This document shows positions 5,524-5,612 of a stretch of DNA of 5,612 bases, one piece after another. Source of the DNA: CBDULX01 sp965368175. Its GTDB lineage: Bacteria > Pseudomonadota > Gammaproteobacteria > SZUA-229. The position numbers were made by a program, and so were the translations under genes. Every line of letters starts with the position of its first letter. The stretch's first letter is position 1. A model generated the notes under the pieces. That model did not search any database, was not told the origin of the DNA, and worked only from the letters and a program-made list of their open reading frames with translations. The stretch is taken from NCBI GenBank assembly GCA_965368175.1, contig CBDULX010000196.1, positions 1 to 5,612 on the forward strand, in the 5' to 3' direction.

Positions 5524-5612
5524 TTTGCCAGTTCTAGTGATTTTTCCTATAAATCTTAATTTTAAGCGTTACTTACAAGGCCGCTTGAGCTGCCTATGCC
5601 TGTAGGCATACT
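5524..5612 (-). other. Upstream region of the transporter gene
   Basis: This stretch is AT-rich near the gene and shows no clear RBS. An AGGA at 5548-5545 is about 21 nt from the ATG, too far for the first start. A TTGTAA at 5578-5573 could act as a -35, but no well-spaced strong -10 follows, so no promoter is called. The right edge carries a palindrome. Confidence 0.4.
5595..5610. repeat. Short palindrome TATGCCT-GT-AGGCATA
   Basis: Perfect 7-bp arms (5595-5601 and 5604-5610) around a 2-nt centre, at the edge of the window. A further TGCCTA copy at 5591-5596 offers an alternative pairing with TAGGCA at 5603-5608. It could be an operator for a dimeric regulator or the stem of a terminator of a gene beyond the window. 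No T-run is visible to its left, and the right side is cut off. Confidence 0.45.

Overview
The window looks like chromosomal DNA from a gammaproteobacterium of moderate GC content, plausibly a sulfur-metabolising lineage. The main clue is the left-hand gene, whose protein closely resembles, from memory, SoeA, the cytoplasmic sulfite dehydrogenase subunit known from purple sulfur bacteria and other sulfur oxidisers. No rRNA, tRNA, CRISPR array, transposase or integrase is visible, and no taxon more precise than this can be supported.

Layout. (1) Positions 1-2050, minus strand: the N-terminal 683 residues of a large molybdopterin oxidoreductase (SoeA-like), cut by the left edge. (2) Positions 2051-2368: a 318-base AT-rich divergent control region. 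It holds a perfect TATAAT for the SoeA-like gene and two Crp/Fnr-type boxes. One box (TTGAG-CAAT-ATCAA) lies on the soeA side. The other (TTGAC-TCAA-ATCAT) lies exactly 41.5 bp upstream of a predicted moaA transcription start. (3) Positions 2369-3349, plus strand: moaA, the radical-SAM GTP 3',8-cyclase of molybdenum cofactor synthesis. (4) Positions 3362-4606, minus strand, convergent with moaA: a small Omp85-family outer membrane protein with one POTRA domain and a beta-barrel. (5) Positions 4615-5523, minus strand: a ten-helix EamA/DMT inner membrane transporter just upstream of the Omp85 gene and probably co-transcribed with it. (6) Positions 5524-5612: upstream region ending in a short palindrome.

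The two divergent genes make functional sense together. MoaA catalyses the first step of molybdenum cofactor synthesis, and the SoeA-like enzyme needs that cofactor as bis-MGD. The Fnr-like boxes suggest, as an inference, that both may respond to oxygen or another redox signal. The eamA/omp85 pair has visibly lower GC and no evident link to molybdenum or sulfur metabolism.

The most notable single observation is the start of the Omp85 gene. Its first in-frame ATG gives an implausibly short signal peptide and lacks a ribosome binding site. An AUC codon seven codons upstream, overlapping the end of the transporter gene, has a well-spaced GGAG and yields a textbook 18-residue signal peptide.
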